NCBI GenBank assembly: GCA_023101725.1
Contig: JALJCO010001097.1
Span: 434,001 to 498,000, forward strand
DNA: 64,000 bases
Direction of reading: 5' to 3'
Origin: Atherinomorus stipes
Taxonomy: Eukaryota > Chordata > Actinopteri > Atheriniformes > Atherinidae
Both the position numbers and the translations under genes were made by a program. Each line of letters opens with the position of its first letter. Position 1 is the stretch's first letter. This document shows, piece after piece, positions 1 to 11,193 of this stretch. The notes under the pieces were generated by a model. That model saw only the letters and a list, made by a program, of their open reading frames with translations, was not told where the DNA came from and did no database searches.

Positions 1-363
1 TTAAAAGTGGAAAAATATGTAAGTATAGCTTAGTTAGCTGACCAGGCCTGGCAAATTGCAGATTAACACTGACACAGATTCATGTGGTTTAGCCTCAGGA
101 GGCTAGCATGAGTAGGTTCTGGTCCTCTTGATTATTACCAACATGACACTGGAAGTGAGTCTGACAGCATTGCTGTGTCATTATGGTTCACCAAGGGTGG
201 GTCTACAAAATTTGCAATGTGGGAAGCAGAAAAATAGTGGCACAAATGAGCCTTTTCTAGAAAATATGTTTAAAAGGGTCTAGATTTAAGGAAATAATGA
301 ACTGCTGAGAATTAAAACTAATGTTATCATCAAATGTGTGGGTGTGTCTGCGTGTGTGTGCGC

Positions 364-432
<69 letters not shown>

Positions 433-1161
433 GCTGTTAAGAAATTAACAGCCAAGTTAATTTCTACAAATCAATGATTGTTTTTTTTTTTACTTTGGGA
501 GATCTTATTATCAAATTGTTATATAACTTTGACTAATATTTCACTTTTGTCCTTTTTGTTTTTTGGGGGGGGGGGGGGGTTGCTTTGTACATCACATCTG
601 GTGGTTTTATGATTTTTACATCCTTGTTATAAAATGCAAACTATTTAGACAGACTACTATCATCACCTACATGGGCAGTTGGTGACACAATGCTGTATAA
701 ATGCTGTATTATAATCAAGAACATAGTAGTGTTGATGTAGAACAACATAGTATGCATTACATGCTTCATGCCCAAGTGCAACATGCCCAAGTGTTGGACT
801 TGGGCATGTAAGGTTTAGACTAAATATTTGTTATAATCTGGTTGTTGATTTTTGTGATGGCATCTGGTGGGGTCAGTTAGGTTGTAGAAGTACCAGAATT
901 TTTTTTTTAAATACTGGTACAATTTCAGCAGAATTCCTCAACAAGGTAAACTTTTTACAATTTGTTTTGATAGTGTGGGTTCAAGTCTCAAAAACCTCAT
1001 AAATAACTTGTTTCCATGAATCAACATCCAAACGATCTGTTAATAGTGCAAAAAACATTGAAAAAAATGAAAAGGTTAATGGTTAACATCTTATTCGATT
1101 TGGTTTTGATTTGATTAATTTCTGTCTTCTTTGTCAGGTTTTTCTAACTTGCCTTGGAAAA
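1..1161. other. Non-coding spacer, no gene seen
   Basis: AT-rich sequence with no coding signal on either strand. It holds a (GT)n tract running into a poly-G run (335-433), a second G run (565-579), and a short local duplication near 765-810 in which an ATGCCCAAGTG-like motif recurs. Nothing else is supported. Confidence 0.6.
335..433. repeat. (GT)n microsatellite followed by poly-G
   Basis: An imperfect then pure GT dinucleotide tract runs to about 415 and passes directly into a G homopolymer of about 19 bases. Length in the assembly is probably unreliable. Confidence 0.95.
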
Positions 1162-1812
1162 TACATTGTCTGGCCAAAAAAAAAAAAAAAAAAAATCGCC
1201 CCCTGGATTTAACTAAGCAAACAGGTACAAGCCTCCTATTGGATACTTCCTGCATGGGTGATTATCCTTCAGCTGGAAACAAGTTATTTAACCCCAACTG
1301 GTGCAATGAGTTGCTTCTCATTTCCTAAATAACCAATGTGGAAAGACACATCCTGTGGTTGTGGAAACTATGTTAGTCTGTCTGAAAAGGGTCCAATCAT
1401 TGGCATGCATCAAGCAGAGAAAACATCTAAGGAGATTGCAGAAACTATTAAAATTGGGTTAAGAACTGTCCAACACATTATTAAAAATTGGAAGGATAGT
1501 GGGGATCCATCGTCTTCATGGAAGAAATGTGGCCGGAAAAGCAGATGAAGTGATGCAGCCATCATTCCTAGTGCTACAAGCCTGTGGGGGCAGTGTTATG
1601 ATTCGGGGGTGCTGCAGTTGGTCAGGTCTAGGTTCAGCAACAGAATGTCCTCACAGAATGAGGTCAGCCGATGCCTGAATATACTGAATGACCAGATTAT
1701 TCTATCAATGGATGTTTCTTCCCTGATGGCACAGGCATCTTCCAAGATGATAATGCCAGGATTCATCAGGCTCAAATTGTGAAAGACTGGTTCAGGGAGC
1801 ATGACACATCAT
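1162..1812 (+). mobile_element. Degenerate Tc1/mariner-like transposon (family 1)
   Basis: Starts with the TIR-like TACATTGTCTGGCC. Frame fragments resemble a Tc1 transposase. An N-terminal helix-turn-helix-like stretch (EIAETIKIGLRTVQHIIKNW) lies at about 1430-1495. A C-terminal catalytic-core piece with a [19 protein letters not shown] string lies at about 1756-1795. Most of the middle of the transposase is missing, frames are broken and the 3' TIR is absent, so the copy is dead. Family assignment rests on recognising the transposase; the exact subfamily is not determined. Confidence 0.8.
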
Positions 1813-2274
1813 TTTCATGTCACGGGGGTGGTTCTTTATCGATACCGGCGACTGCAAGAGGAGGGGAAAGAAAGTCAGGCCTCGCCAGCAGGTGGTTAAA
1901 AGAAATAAAAGCTTTGGTAAAGAAATAGAACAAATAAAACTACTAAACTAAAAAGTACTAAAATAATCCTAAAAGTCCAAACTAAAAAGTAATAAAAGAA
2001 AAGGGATAAAAAGGGGCTAAAAGGGGCTTGCAGGGCTGGCAGTGGCCGGCGTCTCTCTCGGCGTCTCTCTCGGCTCTGTCCCGGGTCCTGTATAGATACA
2101 CTGTATAGATACAAATGACCTGTGTTAATCTAATCCCACCTAAATAAGACATTTACTTGGCACATGTTTATGAACAGTATTGCAATCTGATGATAATCTT
2201 TATATCAAAAAGTTGAATTTTGACACTACAAAAAATTCAAATAAAATAATAATAATAATAATAATAACAGGCCT
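1813..2274. other. Non-coding spacer between transposons
   Basis: A-rich sequence with two tiny tandem duplications: a GGCGTCTCTCTC unit repeated near 2048-2070, and a TATAGATACA-like unit repeated near 2091-2112. An (AAT)n run lies at 2246-2266. No coding signal is seen. Confidence 0.5.
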
Positions 2275-2803
2275 TCAATTGTAGGCCCATCTAGCATGAG
2301 ATCCTTGACAGATTTCAGTCTGGTTTTAAGCCTTTTCATCACACTGAAACATTTTTGATATTTATTTAAGTCTTGACTGCCTGGCTGCCCTGGTCCTTTT
2401 GGACCTTATGGCAGCATTCAACATTGTTGACCACCAGGTCCTTCTCTCTCATTTAGAGCATTATGTCAAAGGTCAAAGGCACTGCTCTAAAATGGTTACA
2501 GTCTTATCTAGCATTCTTCTACAGCTGCTCCCCTTACTTGTGGAGGTCCTCAGAGATCCATTCTTGGCCCCCTTCTTATTTTCCCTTTATTTGCTGCTGG
2601 TGGGATGGGATCCATTTTCTGCAGACATGGCATTTCTGATCATTGCTTTGCAGACGACCTGCACATTTATGTGTCATTGAAATTGGAGGATGGTTCTTTA
2701 GCTCAGTTCCTTGACTGTCTTACTGATTTTAAAATGGCTCTAAATTTTCTGCACCTAAATGAAGAGAAAACGGAAATCATTATTTTTGGGGACACAACAT
2801 AAC

Positions 2804-3193
2804 TCATTCATTCATTTTCTATACCGCTTATCCAGTTCAGGGTCGCGGGGGTTGCTGGAGCCTATCCCAGCTATTATCAGGTGAGAGGTGGGGTACACCC
2901 TTGACAGGTCCCCAGTCTGTCGCAGGGCCAACATCGAGAGACAGACATCCATTCACACTCACATTCATTCCTCGGGGCAGTCTAGAGTGCTCAGTTAACC
3001 TAACATGCATGTCTTTGGATGGTGGGAGGAGGCCGGAGTACCCAGAGAGAACCCATGCATACACGGGAAGAACATGCAAACTCCACACAGGAAGGCCACT
3101 GATGGAATTGTTCGAACCCCCCTCCCCAGCTGGGACTTGAACTAGCAACCTTATTACTGTGAGGCTGCGGTGCTAATCACCACACCACATAAC
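2804..3193 (+). mobile_element. Nested dispersed repeat (SINE-like / LINE 3'-end type) inside the L2 copy
   Basis: Begins TCATTCATTCATTTTCTA and contains the GTCGCGGGG, CCTATCCCAGC, CTAACATGCATGTCTTTGGA and GAACATGCAAACTCCACACAG blocks that recur in a very common teleost repeat. It is flanked by a 7-bp direct repeat ACATAAC (2797-2803 and 3187-3193), consistent with target-site duplication on insertion into the LINE. Whether it is a SINE or the 3' end of another LINE cannot be decided here. Confidence 0.8.
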
Positions 3194-4038
3194 AAAAACT
3201 CTCCGACAAAATCAGCGCTCTGGGCCCAGTTACTTCTTTCTGTGCCCTCGCTGCTGTTGGGCGCAAACCTCCTGTCCAAAACTGTTATTTTTCAGGAAGT
3301 AACAAAAAAAGTGGGGTTTTGTAAAAATTGGACACATCTTCATCAAATTTTGTATTGTTTTTTTTTTTAACATTATCTATTTGATTATATTTATTTACTT
3401 ATTTAGTTTTTGAATATTTTAACCAAAACAAGCCCACACAAAGTAGAGGGTTTCTGACTGATGTAAAATGGAGATAGGAGGTTTGTACCTGACAGCAACT
3501 TGTTAAAAGTCTTGGGGTGACCATCGATAACTCTCTCAAACTAGACAACCAAGTCAGCTTAGTGGTAAAAAGTATTTTTTTTTCATCTACAAATTCTAGG
3601 AATGTCACGTCCTACCTGCTGGGTAATGAATTCGAGAAAGTTGTTCATTTGCTGATCATTTCACGACTCCTATTACTACAGTTCATTCTGTTTTGGTCTG
3701 AACAAATCTTCTAATCAGCGTCTTTAATTTGGACAAAATGCTGCTGCAAGAATGCTCACAGGAAGAAATCGCTGGGAGCATATTACCCTTGTCCTCGCCA
3801 ATCTCCAATGGCTCCCTGTTTCAGTTAAAGATTTTGTTAATTTCATTTTTGAGTATTAAATGGTTCGTCCCCTCTGTATTTGTCCAAGCTGTTAAACAGA
3901 CATGCTTCTGTGAGGTCACTGAGATCCGCCTCTCAGTTGCTGCTGGAAGTTCCCCCCACTGAACACATTTTCAGAAGGGATAGAGGATTACTAAACTTTG
4001 GAATGTGTTCCCTCTGCCGTCGTGATCAGTCAGTTCCA

Positions 4039-4321
4039 AGAGTACCTAACTGCAGTTACAATGACCGGACAAGGGTGCCGCCACACATCCAATCCATACA
4101 GGAAGTCTCATGCGGGAGTTAGTTAAATACCACCAAGAGTATCGATCTGTGGCTTGCAAACAGATGTGTATAGTGTAGTCGGGTGGCTAGGGGGGTTAGA
4201 GAGTCAGGGGTAGGGTTAGATTTTAGTAAGTAAGTTACATGAAAAAAGAAACTTCCCATTGGGACTTCCGGCGTGGATTGGACATATGGCGACGTACCGT
4301 GACTGCAGTTGGGTCCCTCCC
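4039..4321. mobile_element. Nested foldback MITE with 10-bp target-site duplication
   Basis: Flanked by GTCAGTTCCA at 4029-4038 and 4322-4331. The ends are inverted repeats: ACCTAACTGCAGTTAC at 4044-4059 pairs with the complement of 4299-4314 (14 of 16 match). Similarity continues inward for about 75 bp. Excluding the insert joins LINE codons on both sides in frame. No coding capacity. A duplication of 9-10 bp suggests a MULE-like or other cut-and-paste superfamily; this is not certain. Confidence 0.75.
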
Positions 4322-4433
4322 GTCAGTTCCAGAGTTTAAATCCTTGCTCAAAATGCACTTTTTTGCACTGACCTTTGGTTCTGACTCTAGTTTTCTCTCT
4401 GCTGAGTTTTTCATTTTTATTTTATTCTTTGAA

Positions 4434-4724
4434 GGTAGAGTCCGGAGTTTCCCCTCTGAAAATAAACGCTAGACTTGTGCAAGTGAAATCCATCTCAATC
4501 CACACCTTTGGGCCTCTACTCTCGTGTGGTGGTGACTTTGTTTTCAACTCCCTCTCCCCCTGTTTGTAATTCACTTTTTCTCTTTGTTTTGGTGTGTTCC
4601 GACGTTTCTGGGTGGAGATTTCTGTTTATATCGCCAGCCACTGAGAGAGCTGAGGGCATGACGTTGTGTGGGGATAAGCTCATGATTGGAGCAGACGCCA
4701 GTCACTCAAACTCCGGACTATACC
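4434..4724. mobile_element. Second nested MITE (GGTAKAGTCCGGAGTTT termini)
   Basis: GGTAGAGTCCGGAGTTT at 4434-4450 is mirrored by AAACTCCGGACTATACC at 4708-4724, with 16 of 17 positions matching as an inverted repeat. The insert is about 291 bp, non-coding, and lies in the 3' part of the LINE. I could not define a clean target-site duplication. Confidence 0.65.
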
Positions 4725-5428
4725 TTTAAGTCTTTCATTCTTACAGAGTCTAATATTAATGTTTTAAAGTTTCTAATAATCCAGTCATTTTAATTCATAT
4801 TTTTGAATGTTTTTACTATCTGCTTTTCTTGTTTAAATTTGTACAGCACTTTGGGGCAACCTTTTTTGTTTGTAAATATGCTGTATAAATGAACAACAAC
4901 AACACACAGGATGATATTAACTTTCTTTATTTTGCTTGGTATGTTGATAGCAGATGTTCAGCTTTTTGGCTAATTTGTTTATCAACTCATCTGGATGCCT
5001 TTTTACTGTCCATTACCTCTGACACATTGCAGTTTCTGCTGCCAAGCTGTGCCTCACTTCCCCCTCAATGACTTGTCTCGTCTGGATGGAAGAAAGGTGG
5101 GATGGAAAGAGGAACGTAGGTCAGTATATAGTGGCCCATACCCCGCATGGACTGAAAAGGTATTTAGGTAATGTTATATTTGTGTTAAAGAAAATCTCTT
5201 AAATGATTGTAGCAATGAGTTCCTGCAATCGTGACGTCCTCTTCTTCATTTCTATGATTACCAAGCTTAGATGGTGAAATTACTAAACAAGCCTATGGTC
5301 ACTTAAAAATTAATTGATTTTTTTGTTTGCAAGGTATAGCTGAACTTGGGGCCTTTATTTACTGAAGACAAGGAAATAAAAATTAAAACTAAAACTAATT
5401 ATGTGTTTTATGGTGATATGAAACATTG

Positions 5429-5493
5429 GTATACATACATACATATATATATATGTATATATATATATACATATATATATACATATATATATA

Positions 5494-5564
<71 letters not shown>

Positions 5565-5568
5565 AATA
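5429..5568. repeat. (TA)n microsatellite
   Basis: About 140 bp of TA dinucleotides with CATA and GTAT interruptions. Apparent open frames on both strands here are artefacts of the repeat. Confidence 0.95.
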
Positions 5569-5689
5569 TAGCTATAAAACATGTGAGTGCATTCTACAGC
5601 AAAGCAAAAGTTAAATTCGTATTTTGTTTATCATTCCCGCTTTGAGTTTACTGAGCTGCAAGAGCCAAGGCACTAAATTCAGTCGACAA

Positions 5690-5910
5690 TGTGCACAATT
5701 GTTTTTGTCTCAGTGTTGGTTTGTTTTGCTGTTATCTATTTGTTTTTCTGACAGTAAGCCAAACAGCGCTTGTGAAAATGAAAATGGGTTTTATGTATGG
5801 AGTAATAACCTGAATGGATTTCCCTTTCTGTCTCTCTCTTTTTCCCTGCACCGCTCTGGAGGCTTCTGGCAATTTATCTGCTTTTGTCTAATTATTCATT
5901 AGTGAAGACA
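5690..5910. promoter_or_regulatory. Candidate enhancer-like block downstream of dmrta2
   Basis: High-complexity sequence with clustered homeodomain-type cores: TAATTA at 5889-5894 and CATTAG at 5897-5902. There is no coding frame and no repeat signature. The function is inferred from composition and from proximity to a developmental gene. Confidence 0.35.
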
Positions 5911-6079
5911 GAAAAAAAGTAGCACAGAAAATACGGTTCCACATTCATAGCAATCCTTTACAAGCTGATGCTACTGGCTTTTTTTTTTTTTTTTCCATAT
6001 TTATAAAACTCTCTGCGTAAGTTTGAATAGATTACCCCTCACTTGGACCTTGTATTTGTCATGTGGAGTAATCTCTTAG

Positions 6080-6270
6080 ATGTAATGCATTGCAATACAA
6101 CTGCCCACAAATCCATGAATCATGAGTGAATGTGATGAAATGGTTTATTATACAAAATGCTTTGGTACCAATGTCTACGGCTGCTTAATGCTGTTCTAAT
6201 GAGCAGAGAAGATCTTTATTAGGCTATGCTTAGATCTCCACAGGTACCCTACATTAAGGAAATAGTTCTT
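6080..6270. promoter_or_regulatory. Candidate enhancer-like block downstream of dmrta2
   Basis: Non-repetitive sequence with CTAATGAG at 6196-6203, a TTATTAGG core and several ATG-rich homeodomain/POU-like words. Inference only. Confidence 0.3.
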
Positions 6271-8301
6271 ATTCAATGCTTTTCACACAGGTGGCCAGTG
6301 GGGGGTGCTTTGGAGTTACATCAGGCAAAACAAAGCCCCTCAAGCATAAAGTGTATGGATATGCTTCTGCTGAAATAAACTGTGTTGCTAAGGGCAAATG
6401 CCTGGTGATAAATTGTAGGATTTGCCCTAACAGTTGTGTATGCATGCTGAATCAGGATCCTCATTCATGCTGGGTCAAAACTCCTATCTGTGATGAAATA
6501 CCCCAAAGACATGCAGGCAGTTTTACTGTAGCCTGGGTTTGATTCATACTGCCATAAACAGTAAGTTGTTGTGGTGCTGCAGATGTTATTTCTTAGACAA
6601 GACTGTCATCTAGTGGTACTCTCTGTGTCACACATGTGCGAATGTCTGTACATCAGTCCGGACCGATTGATCCAGTTTTACTTATGTGCTTGGAGTCATG
6701 ACAATTCTTTTCAATGGGTTCTGATTAATTGCCTATTCTCTAAATCTATAGTATATTTTTCTGCAATTCCTTCCGCAGCCGCCTACTTTCATCTGTGGTC
6801 TAAAATGGCTTAGTGCTTCTCATTCTTGTTTTTCAGTGGGAGGAGAAAGACGGTCACTCAATGAGTATGATGTAACCTTTGTTACAGTATAATAACAGAG
6901 TAATAGGCAGTAAGTATGACATTACTCATTGACACGAAAGGAATTGAGAGGACAATTTGGGTAAACAGTAGAAACTTTTGAAAAATCAATTTTAAAAAAA
7001 AATTTTTTTGTCATGTATTTAAGCAAATAAATTGTATTCATCCAGCTCAAGTATGGAAGGTATACTTTTTAAGAGATGTTTTATTGGTTGCGTCCTATGC
7101 TTAGTGCAACCCTGTTAAAAATAGCCTGTGAGAACCCCAAAAGTATATGTTTATACTAAAAGAGTAATCCTTCACCATTTAGTAAGCAGTCGTATTTAAG
7201 CTGAAAAATTATTTACTTTTGTATAAAACTTTACTTGTATCAGTATGAGAACAGAGGGAACTAAAGTCGTCTTTAGGCCTACAGTACATGTAACTCTGTT
7301 ACTGTAGTCTACTGTTACTCTAATTACAATAAAAGGTTTGCAAGTAACAGGGTTGAAAGTCAATGCTTTTATTCAGTTAAAGAAGCTAGATGTTAAATGC
7401 AGTGTTAGTGATGACGTTTTATGAACATTTTATTATCAGCCAATAAAGAAAAAATAATTTGTATTATTCTGACAAGATGAGTAACAAGGTTGGAGGAGTG
7501 ACAGTCACGCAAGGCGGTGATTGGGAAAATATAAAATGAACTGAATAAACTGAAGAGGAATCTACGTTTGGTCTGCCCATGCTACTAGCAAATAGTCTTG
7601 AAGACTCATTTTCCCTGTGTCATGCAATGGCGGAGCCAGAAATTTTTCATTGGGGTGGCCATAATTAGATATCTCTAGATATTATATATATACTGTATAA
7701 GTAGCTTAGGGTCTCTGTAACTGCTTGAGCAGCACACAGTTATTTTTATTAATTAATTTATTTTATTCTTAAAGCATGGGGGTGGCCAGTGCTGCTTTTG
7801 GTGACAGGGTTGCAAGCATGTTGTGAGACACATCTTTAGCGCATTATTACTATATTTTAGAAAGGATATTTATGAAATTACCCTTTTCAATAATTAAATA
7901 GACTAATTTAAACTATCATTTTTAAAAAAGTGTATTTAAAACATATTTCAATATTATATTCAACATGCAAAGAAAATCCATTATGTGTGTGTTCACTATA
8001 ATGATATAGTATATATATATGAAGACATCTACACCTCTTGACAGGAATTTTGGTCTACTGTTTATGGGAAAGGTACTGTGTCTGTGACAGTTTTATTTGT
8101 TTGATTTTTTAAAAAAATTATTATTATTATCATTTACAGCCACAATTCAAAAGCAATATTTTATTTCACCAAATTATAATTTTGTAATTGTAATTTTTAT
8201 TTATTATTAATTTTTCTGTTATTTGAATTACCATTGTGAATTTAGCATTTCCTTTAATTTGAGGGTATGAATAATTTTGAAGACGACTATATGTGTGTAG
8301 G

Positions 8302-8361
<60 letters not shown>

Positions 8362-9555
8362 CACACACACACACTCAAACAAGCAATGCATGTATTTGTG
8401 CATTGTGCATGGATTTCTTGAAATCTTGGTGAGACAGAAAATGTCCTCCAATTCTGGATTGACCCATGCCCTAAGAAACGATCTTGAAACTTTTATATTA
8501 TGCCCCCTCTCCTTTGGAGTTAACTTATTTCTGTTTTCACTGCCTGATATCATCAGTTTGATGCTTTTTTCAGAGCCGCATCTCTTTCCACGGTTCAGTC
8601 ATGGGCTGCAGTTCCAGGTCTGGCTTTGAAAGCGTTTACTTATGCTGATATGTCATGAGCGGTAGATGGCGCCAGTGTTCTTTACATTTTCTCAGTTGTC
8701 TGAGAGGGCAATGAAACCCCTGCAGTAAATTGAAGTGTTGCTAGAGACTCAACGTGAAGGTATCACTTCTAGCCCTATATTGAAATAACCATATAATCAC
8801 AAGAGAAAGAGTCCAGTAGATCTAAAATGTCAGGAAAACATGACGTGAAATTTTGAGTTTCACAGGAGGGACAATTAGATCATCAGAACTGTTTCATTAA
8901 AATATCAAAATTTATTTTTATTATTCAACAGAACGGGTATTTTCAATTTCAGCCGATATGTCATTCAAATAAATACGCTTTTCTTTTTTTTTCTCATTTT
9001 GCGTTAATGAATGGTAGTTTTTGTAATTATTTTATTTAGCTGCACAGCCCTGTCCAAAACCAAAAATTTAAGATCACAAACTTTAGGGTGCCGATTAGCT
9101 GAATCTATTAATCTGGACACCTTTGTAATAAAAAGTACAAAATCATAAGTGGTCAGTGGTGTCTGACAGCGTGGTCACTCTTATCAACGTTTGCATTTAA
9201 ATACCTTGCTGTAATTTGCGTTACTAAGAGAAAAAGGTCTCTTATTGTGTCCCGTCCTGTTGAAGATCATATAGCCTTGCTCCTTGTTTCATTAAATATT
9301 TCCAAGCTAAATCAGACGTGTTGTGTGTAAAATCTAATTGATTTTCCTAATAAAACGTATACATGCAGTCTGTAAAAATGTATTATCTGAACAATAAAAC
9401 GTACTTTTAAAAATCCAACTTTAAACGGACAGATTTTGTTGTTGACTTCACGACTTTACAACTTTTTAGATTTTGGTGAATCCTTATTAAATTGTTTTCT
9501 GTATTGTCCTCCAGTCAAAGAATATTTACATTTCCACCCCCCGTTTTTTTAAAAT
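6271..9555. other. Intergenic spacer, no gene seen
   Basis: AT-rich sequence without a supportable gene. It contains a TA microsatellite (8303-8375). Near 7630-7790 there is a stretch with two GGGGTGGCCA-type words that resembles a dispersed repeat but cannot be bounded. Confidence 0.5.
8303..8375. repeat. (TA)n then (CA)n microsatellite
   Basis: A pure TA run of about 58 bp passes into ACACAC. Apparent frames over it on either strand are low-complexity Tyr-Ile runs. Confidence 0.95.
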
Positions 9556-9559
9556 AACA

Positions 9560-9565
9560 TTTATT
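9560..9565 (-). terminator. dmrta2: Candidate poly(A) signal of dmrta2 (distal)
   Basis: TTTATT on the + strand gives AATAAA on the minus strand, about 735 nt past the dmrta2 stop codon. A second AATAAA at 10002-10007 is closer to the stop (about 295 nt). Which one is used cannot be decided from sequence alone. Confidence 0.35.
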
Positions 9566-10001
9566 TCCAGCATATTCATACAATGTGACAGCACAGCTTG
9601 CAACATCTGAAGAGGAACTGACTTGGTCCAGCACTTTGCCACAAAATATTTGAGTTGAGTAAAAACAGATAAATTGGAATAGCTTAGCATTTTCATATAA
9701 CCAAATAATACAGGCAGGTAGAGGCGAAAACGAAAGAAGTGGGATAACTGAAATGACACATAAGTAAAAATGAGTGACATTTACACATCATTAATTTTAC
9801 AGCAAGCAGCTACGTGTTTTAATAACTTAATTCATTTCCCGTTTAACGTCTCCTGTTTCACTTCAGTTTAATCAACCAGCTGTCAAATTTAACGGGGTTT
9901 AAAAAGCCAAAACTCTGATAAATAATTTCTTCATGCAGAGTTTACACAAAAATCTGCAATAAAAACATGTATGTAAGTTACTGAGTTTATCTTCTCCTAT
10001 T

Positions 10002-10007
10002 TTTATT
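10002..10007 (-). terminator. dmrta2: Candidate poly(A) signal of dmrta2 (proximal)
   Basis: AATAAA on the minus strand about 295 nt past the stop codon, in AT-rich sequence typical of a 3' UTR. Confidence 0.35.
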
Positions 10008-10299
10008 TTCCCATCTTGATTATAATTCATTTGGAACCAATAAAGATGTCGGGATTCACATATTGGTGGCATCATGAGGCTCATAAATGGGGAACGTTAT
10101 CCAAACCTTTGCTATCTAACATATAAAATTATTCTTAAAGTTACACATAAGTGAGTTTAGTTTTCCCCTGTCATACCATTTGACTATAAGCCAGATAATC
10201 CTATTATGTACAATAGCGTGTAGCCAAAAGAAAAATCACAAATTTTCAACATCTTGCGGCTACAAACACAACGGAATGTGTCTTATGAGTCAACCAGCC

Positions 10300-11193
10300 T
10301 CATTGTTTGTCGGGCGTGTTGTTGACCAAAGGCCCGTAAAGGCCGCTGGCATAGCTTTGCTCCTTGTGTAACATTGTCCTGTCCCTTATCAGGTCGCTAA
10401 ATGCATAGTCCATCGGGGGTCTGAAGCCCAAGGTGGGCATGAGCCCGGTGGTGGAGTAGGGCGTCATGAAGGCCAGTCCCCGGCTGTGTGCAGAGTAGGC
10501 CAGTCGCAGTGGGTTTGAGTCCCAGGTGGGTGCCCAATTGATAGGTACCAGGGTCTGCCCCGAAATGTGGGGCATTTGGTTGGAGTGGAGAAAACGCAGA
10601 GCGGTTACTCAGCGACATTGCTCCGGGGAGCATTGGCCTCGTCGGAGCGGTTGTGGTTGCGGAGGCCGGCAGAGGCTGTTGTGCATTTTGGAGCATCCTC
10701 TCTGCCGTCCACGTCTCATCGGCCCCGGCCTTGTTAGGGCCCTGGGAGCCGCTGTTGTTCAGGATCTGCTCGATGGCCTGCACCACGTCTTTGCCACAGC
10801 CCTGCAGGACGAGCTCCAGGACGCTCCGCTTGTGGCTGGGGAAGACTCGGGTCAGGATGTCGATGGCATTCATGTGCCGAGAGGCCGCGGAGGAAGGAGA
10901 TGGCTCCTGCTCGTCTTTGTCGGTTTCAGAGCCAGAATCTGAGCCAATGGAGCTGACAGACCCTGGGGTTTCCTCTCCGTCTTTTAATGGCTTGGATACA
11001 GGTGAGTTGATAAAAGACTCACTGTCTCCGTTCTCTGAACCTGAACCTCCTCCATGCCGGCCGTCTGGTGACGAGATGCTCGGTGCCGAGTCGCCCTCAG
11101 CGGACGCCATTTTTCCTCCAGATTGCTGCGGAGTGGTTGACCCAGACACTTGGCTTTTAGGGAATAACTCATACTTCTGGATACTGGAATCTG
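10300..11193 (-). CDS. dmrta2: dmrta2 coding exon 2 (DMA domain and C-terminus)
   Basis: 894 nt. It opens with (A)[12 protein letters not shown], has a Ser/Gly/acid-rich linker, then the DMA domain ([20 protein letters not shown]). The conserved [19 protein letters not shown] block follows. After THLGL the expected NPLRLAYS continues only in the next frame because the minus strand reads CTCAAACCC. The second frame stays open through [19 protein letters not shown] and [11 protein letters not shown] to a TGA at 10300-10302. Total coding length minus one base is an exact multiple of three. Confidence 0.95.

Larger units (their letters stand above)
2275..4890 (+). mobile_element. L2-like non-LTR retrotransposon remnant (reverse transcriptase part), interrupted
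   Basis: Broken frames read a LINE reverse transcriptase in order. They are an RFQSGFKPFHHTET-like string near 2310, an LDLMAAFNIVDHQVLLSHLEHY string (about 2395-2463), the catalytic FADD box (CFADDLHIY, about 2650), then ALNFLHLNEEKTEIIIFG. After the nested repeat come NLGVTIDNSLKLDNQ (about 3515) and ITLVLANLQWLPVSVKDF-like sequence (about 3780-3835). The C-terminal SVPEFKSLLKMHFFAL follows at about 4325-4370. The 3' end has the L2-type tail (GCACTTTGGGGCAAC, then TGCTGTATAAATGAA). There are many frameshifts and at least three insertions. L2 rather than another CR1-group clade is inferred from motif wording. Confidence 0.82.

Noticed and set aside
7620..7800. Possible dispersed repeat with GGGGTGGCCA words
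   Set aside because: Looks repeat-like, but I could not define ends, inverted termini or a family, so it was not annotated as an element.
8267..8629. 120-codon + frame
   Set aside because: Begins in the TA microsatellite (Tyr-Ile run) and lacks any protein signature.
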